A stretch of 64,000 nucleotides of DNA. Origin: Dryococelus australis (taxonomy: Eukaryota > Arthropoda > Insecta > Phasmatodea > Phasmatidae). The position numbers were made by a program, and so were the translations under genes. Below the pieces are notes generated by a model, which was given only the letters and a program-made list of their open reading frames with translations, was not told the origin of the DNA and did not search any database. The stretch lies in assembly GCA_029891345.1 (NCBI GenBank), contig CM056994.1, positions 142,746,457 through 142,810,456 on the forward strand. The letters run 5' to 3'. Of this stretch, positions 48,601-58,060 are shown one piece after another. The stretch's first letter is position 1. Each line of letters opens with the position of its first letter.

Positions 48601-49329
48601 CGCCAACACACACGAGAAACAAAGTGATCTGATTTGCCACTAATTTAAACATAACTATTTTAACAAAACAGAGTCTGTCCGCCTCACTATTCACACAAAA
48701 AATAGCACTGAATCATAATATAATTGGAATGGTTTGGTAATGAAATTGGTATCTCGAAGGCTGGCGCCTAACCACTCTTGAGCACCGTGAAGGTGAGTGG
48801 CCTGTGAGGTAAGCAATACTTCACGAATGGATTTCATGAAAGCGGTTCACATGAGAGTATTCCGACAAGACGTCATATTTTGGTTCGTTACCATGTGATG
48901 ATCATTAAGTCATGCTAACAAATCGCTTACAGCTTACTATTCATATATTTGATGCAAAAACTGGGTGGCAAACCCTATTTTCATGATGACGGGCGATAAT
49001 ATTACCAACCCCATTTTCATAGGTGTAAGATCTCCGTTCTATATTTCACCGATCTGTTGCTTAATCACGAGTAATTCCAGAAGTTTTTTACTCGATTATT
49101 TCACAACCATCGTTTTTAGGGGTCTGTAGCTCCCTTTATAATCACATTAGGGAAAAAGTGATACTGACATTTTCATCTTATTTTTTCATCAAGAATAACC
49201 CGCTGAAGTTCTTCGGTGTTGTTCGGAAACACGTATATCAAACCTCTCATTTTTATTTTCTAACTTCAAGAAAAATAGTATAATAAAAAGTTTTGTATCG
49301 AAACGTAAATTATTTTCTGAATTTCTTGG
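45700..49329. other. Middle of the Polinton: no recognisable Polinton gene
   Basis: Mostly AT-rich. Open stretches at 46188-46418, 46408-46632 and 47563-47928 (minus) are not recognised. It may be a long spacer or contain inserted sequence. AC/TA microsatellite patches lie at 48509-48524 and 48575-48613. Confidence 0.35.
46570..46640 (+). promoter_or_regulatory. Possible TATA-type promoter
   Basis: A perfect TATAAAAG at 46576-46583 is followed about 30 bp downstream by an arthropod initiator-like ccagacagttctcgg (46605-46620), in a GC-richer patch (46440-46640). It could drive rightward transcription of the plus-strand ORF block or belong to an inserted LTR. No gene starts visibly after it. 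Confidence 0.3.
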
Positions 49330-49439
49330 ATTTTTAATTTAATACTTCATGTTTTGCCTTATATAGAAAACAAGCAGACCGGCATAGCTTCGCTCAGGTT
49401 TTATGGAGTTATTAAAATACATACCTATATCTTTGCAAC

Positions 49440-49545
49440 CATCCGTGACTACCTACGACTACTTGCGACTACCCGTGACAACTTACGCCTTTCCCGTGAC
49501 TACCTGCGACTACTTGCGACTACCTGCCACAACTTGCGAATTTAT
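49440..49545 (-). repeat. 10-bp minisatellite, short array
   Basis: gtgactacctacgactact on the plus strand is the reverse complement of the 29055-30125 array. About 10 copies here against about 105 there. Confidence 0.9.
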
Positions 49546-49554
49546 AATATTTAG

Positions 49555-49826
49555 ATGATATTAAGATCCACTGAACCACTGTGGCCCCACTTGATATATA
49601 TTTATCTACAGAGCCACTGCGGCTCCACTTGGAATCGCTCCAGCCACTGGGCCACTGCGTCCCCACTTGATATATTTCTATCCACTGAGCCACTTCAGCC
49701 CCACTTGTTATATTTATTTCCACTGAGCCATTGCGGTCTCACTTGGGATCGCTCTAGCCACTGTGCCACTGCGGCCCCACTTTGCATTACTCTACCCACT
49801 AGGTCCCTGTGGCCCCACTTGATATA
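49555..49826 (+). repeat. 38-bp minisatellite, 7 copies
   Basis: The landmark ccactt/tcactt at the end of each gcggccccactt block sits at 49587, 49625, 49663, 49701, 49739, 49777 and 49815: exactly 38 bp each time. Alternate units share gatatatttatc or ggatcgctc fillers, hinting at a 76-bp higher-order pattern. Confidence 0.95.
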
Positions 49827-50125
49827 AGCGTACGTCCATTTGGAAGAATGTAGCGTTCTAACAGTGAAATATTTATGAGAATCGGCTCTGTAGTTTTGGT
49901 AGAGCATGCTTAGAAAGCAGCCAAGTAGCTAATTTTTCTCCGACTTGGTTAACAAATGTCGAATTTTCTCAATGATTTTTCATTACATTTAACATAGCCT
50001 ATAGCCATATGGAAGAATGTAGCTTTCTAATAGCGAAATAATTATAAGAATCGGCGGTGTAGTTTCCGATATTACCCAAGATATATAAACAAATCAACAA
50101 ACTAACATTACCTTTTTATAATATT

Positions 50126-51700
50126 ATTATACATGTTAAGAAATGGAGTACAACAATATAGCAGTATTGCAATCTTAACAGATGATTGTCGAAGTATTCC
50201 AATTAAAACCTTACAAAATACTAAACGCGAAATATTTCCAAATTCATTGGAACATGGCCTCACTCATTGATATAACCAATATGTTTTAAATTTGGTTACC
50301 ACTTACCAAATTAATTTTACTGTCACATATATTAGGTTACAATACTATTGCACGAGTTACTTCTGGTCGTAATCTTACAACATATTATATATATAATAAT
50401 ACTTTGCTGGAGGAAACGTGATTACCGCGAGAAAACACACGAACAACGGTAAATTTCGCCAAGTGTTCAACATGCAGAAATCCGGCAGGCACTTGGATCG
50501 GCTTGGTTGAAGGCAAGCAATCTGAATACTACATTATGTGTCCCCACAAACGAAAAGTTAACGAGTTAACTAACGAGTTATGAAACTGTTGTAAATTAAA
50601 ATTACTTCTTTCTCGAATACATATTACAATCTATATAATATAAAAGTAGTAAAGGTATATATAAATGATTAAATATTTCTTGTAAATAATCTTAGATAAT
50701 AACCAGACATAATATAACGTTATGAAACACAAACAATCCAGGCCGACCAATAGTTAAATTCGAATTACAATCTCTAATACCTCTGCAGTATATGCTGAAT
50801 GGTATGTTGATCATTATCAAATCCCCATTCTTATAAAATAACCAAAATTACACATTTTAGTCAGTGTAGAGCATGTGATAAAAATATTAGAGACTTGCTG
50901 ATTTTCTATAGCATTATTATTTTAATGCGAGAGAGCCACGGAGCAAACGTTTATGGTGAATAATGATACAATGTAAATATCAATGTCAGACTTAATCTTT
51001 CTTTTTCACTTTGTAGGCCTACTACTGCCATAAAATACCATCGAATCAAATTGAATATAACATTTAGGCCTTCTTCAATGTTTTAAGTGAACCACACATT
51101 ATTAATTTGTGAGGTGTACTGTAATTTCTTTAGCCTTTCTAATTAAAAATTAATTCTTATGCCACAGTTCAGAAAGGAAGCAAATACGTGCCCAAAGAAT
51201 TCATGCCCAATACCTGTTGTTTCCTGTTGCTACACTTGCTGATAACTGGTGGAGGGAGAGTTGGAAGAAATGTGATGGTCATCGATAACGAGCATTTCCT
51301 ATGAACCATCGTGTTGTGTGTCACTACAGGAAAGAAAGCACTTACTTCCCCTCCTCCTTTTTTCTTTACTCAAAATTGGCCCCAAACTACCTGCTAACGT
51401 CTAACGGACTTGTCCGTGTATCTTAGAAGCGAGACAAGTGCCTTCCAATGAAAGGCGATGTTTTTGTTACATAAACGTGTCGCTGCTGTTGCCATCTCTT
51501 GTCGAAAGACTGAAATAAAAGGAGAATGTTCAAGCTTCATCTCTGATGTCTGTCAGCAGGTGCAGCTCTAGCCAAATCTACCTGCCGGCCGTCAGGGAAA
51601 CCAACGCCTTAACTCTTCAAGACGACATGGTGAACTGAGCGAGTAAAGTTAAATATGCTCCTTTAACATATTTTTGTTTCAGTTTCATTCTAGAATTGGA
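50126..51700. other. AT-rich stretch inside the Polinton
   Basis: Nothing recognisable. A GC-richer patch at 51230-51600 has no known motif. Confidence 0.35.
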
Positions 51701-51730
51701 ACAGTACAGGTGGACTTATAGTGCCAAAGA

Positions 51731-51905
51731 TGCATATTCTTTGTCACTTCTGCAGTAAAGCATTTACAACTGTGTGCAAATTAAAATGACATAAAATAGC
51801 GACCAGCAGAATGAAAACTTCAAGTGCGACTTTTGAATCTAGAATATGCCACAGGCATTTTGTTTGGAGGGATGCTTTTAAGATACTTTCCAATATTTGA
51901 AGTTC
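51731..51905 (+). pseudogene. C2H2 zinc-finger ORF remnant (Polinton)
   Basis: The plus strand reads MHILCHFCSKAFTTVCKLK, a C2H2 finger start (C-x2-C-x12 to a degraded His). After a frame change it reads NFKCDF and FVWRDAFKILSNI, matching the (C)xFxRxDxFxRHxxI half of a second finger. It sits just upstream of the packaging ATPase on the same strand. Polintons often carry such a small finger protein. Stops break it after the first finger. Confidence 0.5.
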
Positions 51906-51934
51906 TGCATGCTTCACAAGCACTCCTCAATCCC

Positions 51935-52190
51935 TCCAAAATGTTCCACATGCTCCACAAATGCTCGACAATTGCTCAACATGCTCAACAATTGTTCCAC
52001 ATGCTCCACAATACTCCACATGCTCAACAATTGCCCCACCTGCTCCACTATGCTCCACTATCATTCCACATGCCCCGCAATCGCCCCACATCTTCCACAT
52101 TCTCCACAATCACTCTACTTTCTACACAACTGCTTCACATTCTCCAAACTGTCCACAATCGTCTCCGCATGCTCTGCTTTCAGCACCACA
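51935..52190 (+). repeat. Minisatellite of ~9-11-bp tgctccaca units
   Basis: tgctccaca/tgctcaaca/tgttccaca recur with a one- or two-base spacer over about 250 bp, decaying to the right. The Cys/Ser/Pro/His-rich translations across it (for example in 51824-52317) are by-products. Confidence 0.85.
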
Positions 52191-52341
52191 TGTTCGTCAA
52201 TCGGCTACACAATCAGTGCTGCAAGATAGTACTAGAAACACACATATTATAAAGCAAGTTGTTACTCTACATATACACATTACTACTGAAGATGAAACTA
52301 TCCAAATTGAATTGTGACATTGAAGCGTATTTTCAAATAGA

Positions 52342-52930
52342 ATGAAGTGCATAATTAAAGTACCATCAAATTGTGGGAAAACAGGTGTCATAGTCATCCT
52401 GCTGGAAGAAGAGAATCGTTTTTTGATGTGAGAATCAACAGTCGTAATCCAAATCGCCCCAGCAACCGAAATGCCAGCAACTGGGACAAGTACTGCAACA
52501 CATATATGGTGTCAGTTAATTCCTTTGCAGTGATAATGTAGCCATTGTGCGAGTGAGCGAAATATTGCCAAACTTAGTGAATATTATCAATGAGGTGGCA
52601 TGGGAGAAATAGACTTGCATCCAGCTGTACTTTAGAATGGGACAGCAATCGAATTTGTACTCCGTGTACCTCAGCCAGACTTATTCGTGCAAACACAAAC
52701 AACTACTTCGCGATAAGGCTAATGTGTTGGTGCTGTTTCACATGGACGATACGAATTTGCGACATTTGTACAATGAGAACATCAATAAAGACATGATATT
52801 ATCGGATTTCAAGTGCTTGTGTTCTTTGTGCTGGAAAGACAGGTATTGATTTTTAAAAATTCTAAAATATTAGCCTCTATACAATGGCAGGTACAAACGT
52901 GGATTCGATCATTTCATTATCGACCATTGA
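52342..52930 (+). pseudogene. Polinton packaging ATPase (FtsK/HerA type) remnant
   Basis: The plus strand from ATG at 52342 reads MKCIIKVPSNCGKTGVIVIL; PSNCGKTG is the Walker A P-loop (the usual Gly before PS reads Val). After an interruption it reads MGQQSNLYSVYLSQTYSCKH (52637), then LLRDKANVLVLFHMDDTNLR, HLYNENINKDM and, one frame over, NGRYKRGFDHFIID, ending at 52930. These match the second half of the Polinton ATPase (MGRHxxxxxFYLxQTYxxIPKxLIRDNxNLLILFxQDxxNLxHIYNxHVNxDM; NGRYRKGFDxF). The enzyme packages DNA into capsids. Walker B (xxFDDV) is not clear. Two frameshifts. Confidence 0.75.
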
Positions 52931-53599
52931 CAGTGAGTTACAGCATATCGAAATCCGGGAAGAATAGCCTCACGCCATGGCTTGACGAAGAGGAACATAA
53001 AGATTGTCTCATACCAAGAAACAATTGAACTTGTGATGCTTGTAGAAGAATAATTTGTAATGTTGGCGAACCCAAACATTCTGAAGATGATATTGAACAT
53101 TTTATCCTCGAAACTCGTGTTGTCTTCATATAGGAACTAAGCAATGTGTTGTCTGATCAGAGCTTATTCTTTCGCACTTATTACTGGCAGACTGAATGCT
53201 ACATTAACACAAAATGATAAGAGTCTAAAAGTGCTGAAAGATTCCATATAGCATACATTCACTATCTCGGTTTCCTGCCTTTCCACAAATATGGATATTC
53301 AAAACCTTTGCAAGGATATTGGATATCTGCAGGAAATGCCTAGAAATTACTGAATATTGTCTATTAAAGACTGAGGACTGAACTTATAAAAGATAGCAAT
53401 AGTAATCATTTTTATTCAGTTTGATGTTGGATATTGCTACCGAACTCTATCGAGTGATATAGTCGATTCACTTGTACTATTTGCTCTCCAATAGATCTAT
53501 ACATTGGCATGACCTTACAAATGAAGAAATTGGGAAGCCCATTACTTGCTGTATATATGTACTCAGGCAGAACAATGGAGTACATGTAGCTGTGAAGAG

Positions 53600-54080
53600 A
53601 GAAGTCGACGATACTTCTTAGCATATGAATAAAAGAAAACATGATGACGTTCACACAGGTAGGGATGAAGGATCGGATGTGTGTTTGGCACATAAGAAAA
53701 ATGTATGGATGAATGCACTGAAATGTAATGCTGTGGCTCGACAATACTTACGCTCATACAGATATAATGATAATGATACAATTTAGAACGTGCAAAGGCA
53801 AAACAGTAAATGGTTCCTCAGTGGTGATGAAATTTAGTTTCTACCAGGGATAATCCAAATAGGTGATTACAATACATTTGCATCATCAGGGCATTGCGAA
53901 CTTCTATTTCACAAGGAGCCCAAGGAGTATAAAGAATCCGACATGCTGGAATACAAAATGTTGCTCAAACTCACACACATGCTTTACTAAGATGACAATT
54001 CCAGGACCGGTGTTTATAAGAATGACGATCACGAAAATCGACATTTTTGCAAACCTCTTCGGTGGCCTAGCACTAAAATG
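53600..54080 (+). pseudogene. DUF8207-like Polinton-associated ORF remnant
   Basis: The plus strand reads a basic Lys/Arg/Asp-rich segment (HMNKRKHDDVHTGRDEGSD, about 53620), then WFLSGDEI (about 53808), LLFHKEPKEYKESDMLEYKM (about 53904), LLKLTHMLY and DDNSRTGVYK (about 53964-54020). These match the widely distributed domain TPGLWxLIxxKEPxxYTxxDxxxYKxILxxTxAxxxNxDPxxxxP that accompanies Polinton genes in arthropods. Its function is unknown. At least three stops and frame changes interrupt it. It lies between the ATPase and integrase. Confidence 0.5.
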
Positions 54081-54389
54081 TGGGGAGGTCAGAAGGAGAT
54101 AGACTGACAAAAACACCGACCACATATTTTGAAAAGACCCGAATGAACATGTGGACAGACTATGACTACTGGTCACTTTACCAATGGTTGAAATTAATTG
54201 AACACCGACGAGATTATATACATCATGGATGAATTGAAATAGGGAGACTATGTACGATTAGTCAGTTGGGAATGGCCCACGAACTACATGTGGCTGCCAG
54301 GTGCCAATACTGCCATTTTAAGGTCATGATTTGTGGGATGAACTTCCCATTTTGAGCTAACCTTGTCGAGATGAAACTGTAGGGTTGGG

Positions 54390-55130
54390 TCACCAATAGC
54401 AAAAATTACATTTTTACATTCATCAATACCTACAGCAAATTCACCTGGGCCAGGCCAATTAAATCTAAGAGCGCATGTGGCATAAACGAAGTCATGGCAG
54501 ATGTGGTATGCAAAGGATGCATTCCGACTAACTTGCAAATCGACCAGGGCAAGGAATTCTACAATGTAAAGTTAAAGGCTCTGATAAAGAAACCTAACAT
54601 AAATAACTATTCTATGTACAGCAATATCAAAATATCTATCTTTGAGTGGTTTAAACAATTTTATAAAAGGCAAGATGTCGATACATTTTGCAGCGAATGG
54701 AAACTACAATCTACTGCCGAAAATCACCAGTGAGTATAACTCTACCATTCATTCTACCACTCGCATGAAACCCAATGACATCGAGGACGACTCCATGATT
54801 CGGAACATGTATGCCGTTCTGTATAGGAAGGTTCCATGCAAGCCTGAATACAAAACAGAAAGGCATCTTCGAGAAAGGATTCACAGTGAATTGGAGACCC
54901 AAACAATTTTCGTGTGCGATGTATAGGTGACTATGCTCCAAGAACGTAGGATCCCGAAGATCTGAACAATGTACCCACCCTCGGAAGTTTCTACAATGAG
55001 GAAATCAAGCCTTCAAAATCCAGATGTGTGTTTGCTGGAGAAGGTGCTGAATCAATGTAACACAAGTATGTATTTCAAGTGGTGTGGTTTCACTGCCTGC
55101 TACAATTCCTTCGTCGCTGAAGCGGACATA
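54390..55130 (+). pseudogene. Polinton integrase remnant with chromodomain-like tail
   Basis: The plus strand reads TFINTYSKFTWARPIKSKSA (about 54411), PTNLQIDQGKEFYNVKLKAL (about 54525), a YSMYSNIKISIFEWFK segment (about 54608), then LLPKITSEYNSTIHSTTRMK (about 54713). It ends in another frame with VCLLEKVLNQ...MYFKWCGFTACYNSFVAEADI (about 55030-55130). These match the rve integrase core (VIDxFSKxxW; LQTDxGxEF; SxVERFN) plus the chromodomain-like C-terminus (VxKVLxxxxxxxYVKWxGFxxxxNSWxxxxDI). The first catalytic Asp reads Asn (FINTY). The second Asp (IDQG) and the Glu (FEWF) are retained. It has frameshifts near 54715 and 54930. Confidence 0.8.
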
Positions 55131-55199
55131 GAGAGATAAACTCGCCATGGAAGAGGATGATGTGTATATACTGACTTTTATTCAAGGGTATTATTTGTT

Positions 55200-55710
55200 T
55201 AATCATGTTGTAAATTACCCAATAAAGTGAGCTTTTTTAATATTTTGTGTTTGAGTTATTTTTTAAAAGATTAACATTCAAAAATAGTATGGAATAAATA
55301 TACTCCAGGATCAGGAGAGAGTCTTATCTACAAGAAATATTTGAAAATTATAAAGGAGTTCTGTGGTGGTAGATTCTAAAAAAAATAACTAACACTGTCA
55401 ATAACACCCAAAACTGGAATCATATGTGTTAAAATCGTTATTTAATGGTCAATGGGCATATATTTTGATTGTTATGGCAGGAGGGTTAATTTCTTTTATA
55501 TATATCCAACTGTTAACTTTTGGAAAAGGAGGGTGCGGTTGGAAGGTTGAATTTGAAAGAAACACTATATGTTACTCGATTTTTTAGAATTTTTTTAAAG
55601 ATAAGTTGTAATTTTTCTCAATTTTTAGTATTGAGAGATGCTGGAGAATAGAGGGGGTGAGTTCAAGGTGGTTGGGTGAGTATGAGGTTAATATAATATT
55701 TGTCACTTTA
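55200..55710. repeat. Right terminal inverted repeat of the Polinton (diverged)
   Basis: Three landmarks (55203, 55355, 55671) match the reverse complement of the left repeat in the same order, with similar spacing. An AATAAA at about 55221 directly follows the integrase end and would serve as its polyadenylation signal. G-rich, strand-asymmetric degenerate sub-repeats (gggtgagtatgagg, gtgaggtgagggtg) continue to about 56000, so the outer limit is not fixed. Confidence 0.7.
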
Positions 55711-56100
55711 AAAAATATATATATATATTTTAGATCTTTTGCGATTTTTTAACATTGGCAGGGCCAGGGTTGAATGGTAGTGAGGTGAGGGTGTTCGAAT
55801 GATTGTAAGATGACCATTACATGTTTCTCTGTTTTTTTTAATTTGTTTCCAATTTTTAATATTTTTTTTTTAAAACCTTGTGTGTTGGGTAGGAGGTGAA
55901 GTGTTCGAGAAGAGGGTTGTTCGTGTGGGGAGGGTGGAGGTACCGGGGTATGATATGGTAGGAGCATGATGTTGGGAGGGGAAGGGGGCCAGGTCTCTTT
56001 ATCCTCCCCAGTTCCCCTTGACCTTGCTGGGAGTCTGGTATACTGCTCTTCTGCTTTGAGGATTAAGTGGTGCATTCCTCTAAAAGTCTCTAATCCTCTT
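55711..56100. repeat. G/T-rich degenerate tract, possible outer part of the right Polinton end
   Basis: G+T-rich on the plus strand (gggtgttcgaatg, gggtaggaggtgaag, gtggggagggtgg) with TA and poly-T runs. The similar left-side stretch at 40380-40470 (cccccgcccccc, ctcaccc) is its inverse in character. A 108-residue minus-strand open stretch here (Pro/His-rich) is a by-product of composition. Confidence 0.5.
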
Positions 56101-56685
56101 ACTCGACTGATGAAATTTCGGCTTTTCTTCGAGGAACCTCAATTCTGCTTTCCTAATTTTCCATTTTTTTATTTTTGTGTGAAATAATTGATTTTCGAAC
56201 AAAATAATTCTTTTCGGAAGGGGATTTTAGAGTGTAGCATTCAATTTTGTCGATAACGTTGCAATGCCTACCAAGATGGCAGACAGATCCTGGATCCTAT
56301 ACTTGAACCCTTTTGCAAAACTGGCATATGTACAATACTAATACATATTATATATATAATTTATATCTGCAGGAATTTCAGTATGGACTTTTTTAGTGCC
56401 AAATGTAAGACATTTTTGTGTAGTAGTAGGGGTTATAAATTTCTGTAATTACACCTTATTTTTACATTTACTGAACGCTTTAATTTGTGCATGATTTTAT
56501 ATACATATGTTTAGCATATTTATTTACTCGAGAAAAGTTTTTATCTGATTCAAATTTGAAAAATGTCATAATTTGTAGGGTGATAAATTTTTTTTTTGGT
56601 GGCTGTTTTTTTTTTTAGTTTGACGCAACTCTCGGAATATGTGTATAAAAATTATAAAAGAAAGTATACAATTAATTAATAATTG

Positions 56686-56895
56686 GCAGCAGTGGTGTAA
56701 TGGTTAGACTACACACCTTGCACATGGGGATCTTACCGGACAATGGCATTGTTCGACGAGTTTTATGGGGGATCTCCTGTTACTCCCACCCTTTGAGTCC
56801 TGCACTGCTCCATACTCTCCTTGTTTCATCCTTATTAGATCCCCAGACCTCACTGTTCAGAGCTGCCTGAATTTCCTCATTCATTTAATAAAAAT
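56686..56895 (+). repeat. tRNA-derived SINE
   Basis: Begins ggcagcagtggtgtaatgg + ttagactac, a good A box in tRNA-like context, with a degenerate B-box region (ggcattgttcgacgag) about 50 nt on. A unique body rich in CCT/CTCC follows, and it ends in an A/T-rich tail (tttaataaaaat). The layout head-body-tail fits a SINE of about 210 bp. Confidence 0.6.
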
Positions 56896-57369
56896 CATCC
56901 TAAACAAGTACAATAATGTGTAAGAGACTTTAGAATAACAAAAACTTTTAAAATAATAATTCCAAGAGAAAACTTATCATCTAGCCAATAATTGCTAAGT
57001 GTCATTGAGAATTGAGCCAAACAGAGTTGAAAACCTCCAATAATCCAAAATATGTGAGAGAAAAAACCCAGAATTAATGTCCCACTAATACACAATGGAA
57101 GGCAACAAAAGTAAAACAGAAATCCGCCATCTCTGACCCGATCCTACTACTGTAAACATCGACCAGGTAGAGAACAATAATGCATAAACATGTTAATAAC
57201 ACAGTTTCACTATATCACTTTCTTGGTGCAGAGTAGCTAAAACACATAGCATATGAGAAAATAATGAAAAAATGTCAAATCCGACTTTGTCCTATAGTTA
57301 TCTTAAACTATCCACACACATTCTGCATTATTTCTATGTCTTTCAAATTATGTGGCTGAAAGTTGAATG
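56896..57369. other. Non-coding stretch
   Basis: AT-rich, one 66-residue minus-strand open stretch without known motif. Confidence 0.3.
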
Positions 57370-58060
57370 GCCATATTAACACACATCCACATCACATGGA
57401 AGGGCACACCTACATTTCAAAATCGGCTACTATATGGCTGTGGTATGCAGAAACGACAGTCCCTGAGTATTTTCTGTTCAATCACAGACGAAAGTGTCGA
57501 GGCGACTAAAGATAATATCTACAAGATGAGTCCTATAAAAGAGGCCATGTGAGACATGTGTAATGGAGTGAGGAAATAACAAAATACAGACCAGTGTGAC
57601 AACAAAATATATATGAATCCTGAAGCAAGACCTGCACCTGCACGAGTAAAAATTTACTGAGGTGCATTGGTTGATGGATGTGGACAAGGAAGCTCGAGTG
57701 CAGTTCTGTGAGTGGTTTCTGTCCACTATTGCTCCAGAAGTTTTGGAGGATGGATAGGTTTTTTTTCCAATTAAGCATGGTTCCATCTGTCATGGTGCAA
57801 AAACTCCTCGAATATGCACCATTGCTCAGGTGACAATCCACACATGATGACAGAAACTCCACTGCATTCTGAGAAACTCAGTGTCTGGTGTGCCATGTTA
57901 TCACAACTATTGGTGTCATTTGCACACCTGCTCCGAGGTCAATTGCGGCCACATCCTGCATCTAATCTAGGTATTTTGTTGTCGCACTGGACTGTATTTC
58001 CTCATTACCTCGCTCCGTTGCACACATGTCCCCCAGGGCCTCTTTTAAAGTACTCATCCT
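57370..58060 (+). pseudogene. Decayed Tc1/mariner-type transposase, second copy
   Basis: The plus strand reads LMDVDKEARVQFCEWFLSTI followed by APEVLEDG (about 57669-57755). A frame-shifted FF..AWFHLS block (about 57760-57795) follows, then SGDNPHMMTETPLHSEKLSV and WCAML (about 57825-57900). These match the mariner-like family (xxxARxxFCxWFLxxxxxxxxFLDxxFFTDEAWFHLxGYVN...W(S)xxNPHxxxExPLHxxKxGVWCAxS). The catalytic Asp-Glu of FFTDEAWF is destroyed (a one-base deletion plus a change to Ile). The C-terminal half with the remaining acidic residues is unrecognisable. It differs in sequence type from the 11998-12727 copy, so at least two subfamilies were active. Confidence 0.7.

Larger units (their letters stand above)
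49330..50125 (-). mobile_element. Composite repeat element, inverted copy
   Basis: In reverse orientation, this carries ~161-bp units (cores at about 49851 and 50012) matching the 28480-29040 units, then a short 10-bp minisatellite array (49440-49545), with a different 38-bp minisatellite (49555-49826) inserted between them. It lies inside the Polinton, so it probably inserted after the Polinton did. Confidence 0.6.
40340..55710. mobile_element. Decayed Polinton/Maverick DNA transposon
   Basis: Collinear inverted repeats at both ends bracket remnants of the Polinton hallmark genes: DNA polymerase B N-terminus, major and minor capsid proteins, adenain-like protease, packaging ATPase and integrase, plus protein VI-like, zinc-finger and DUF8207-like ORFs. 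Left-half genes are on the minus strand (45700 to 40820) and right-half genes on the plus strand (51730 to 55130), so the two blocks point outward. About 15.4 kb between the mapped repeat segments fits the 15-20 kb size of the class. All genes are disrupted, and most of the polymerase is missing. The middle (46000-51700) contains foreign repeats. Confidence 0.85.

Noticed and set aside
51824..52317. Overlapping 110-142 residue Cys/His/Pro/Ser-rich open stretches
   Set aside because: They translate the tgctccaca minisatellite in all three frames. Not a metal-binding protein.
55749..56075. 108-residue Pro/His-rich minus-strand open stretch
   Set aside because: It lies in a G-rich degenerate tract beside the Polinton end; composition explains the absence of stops.
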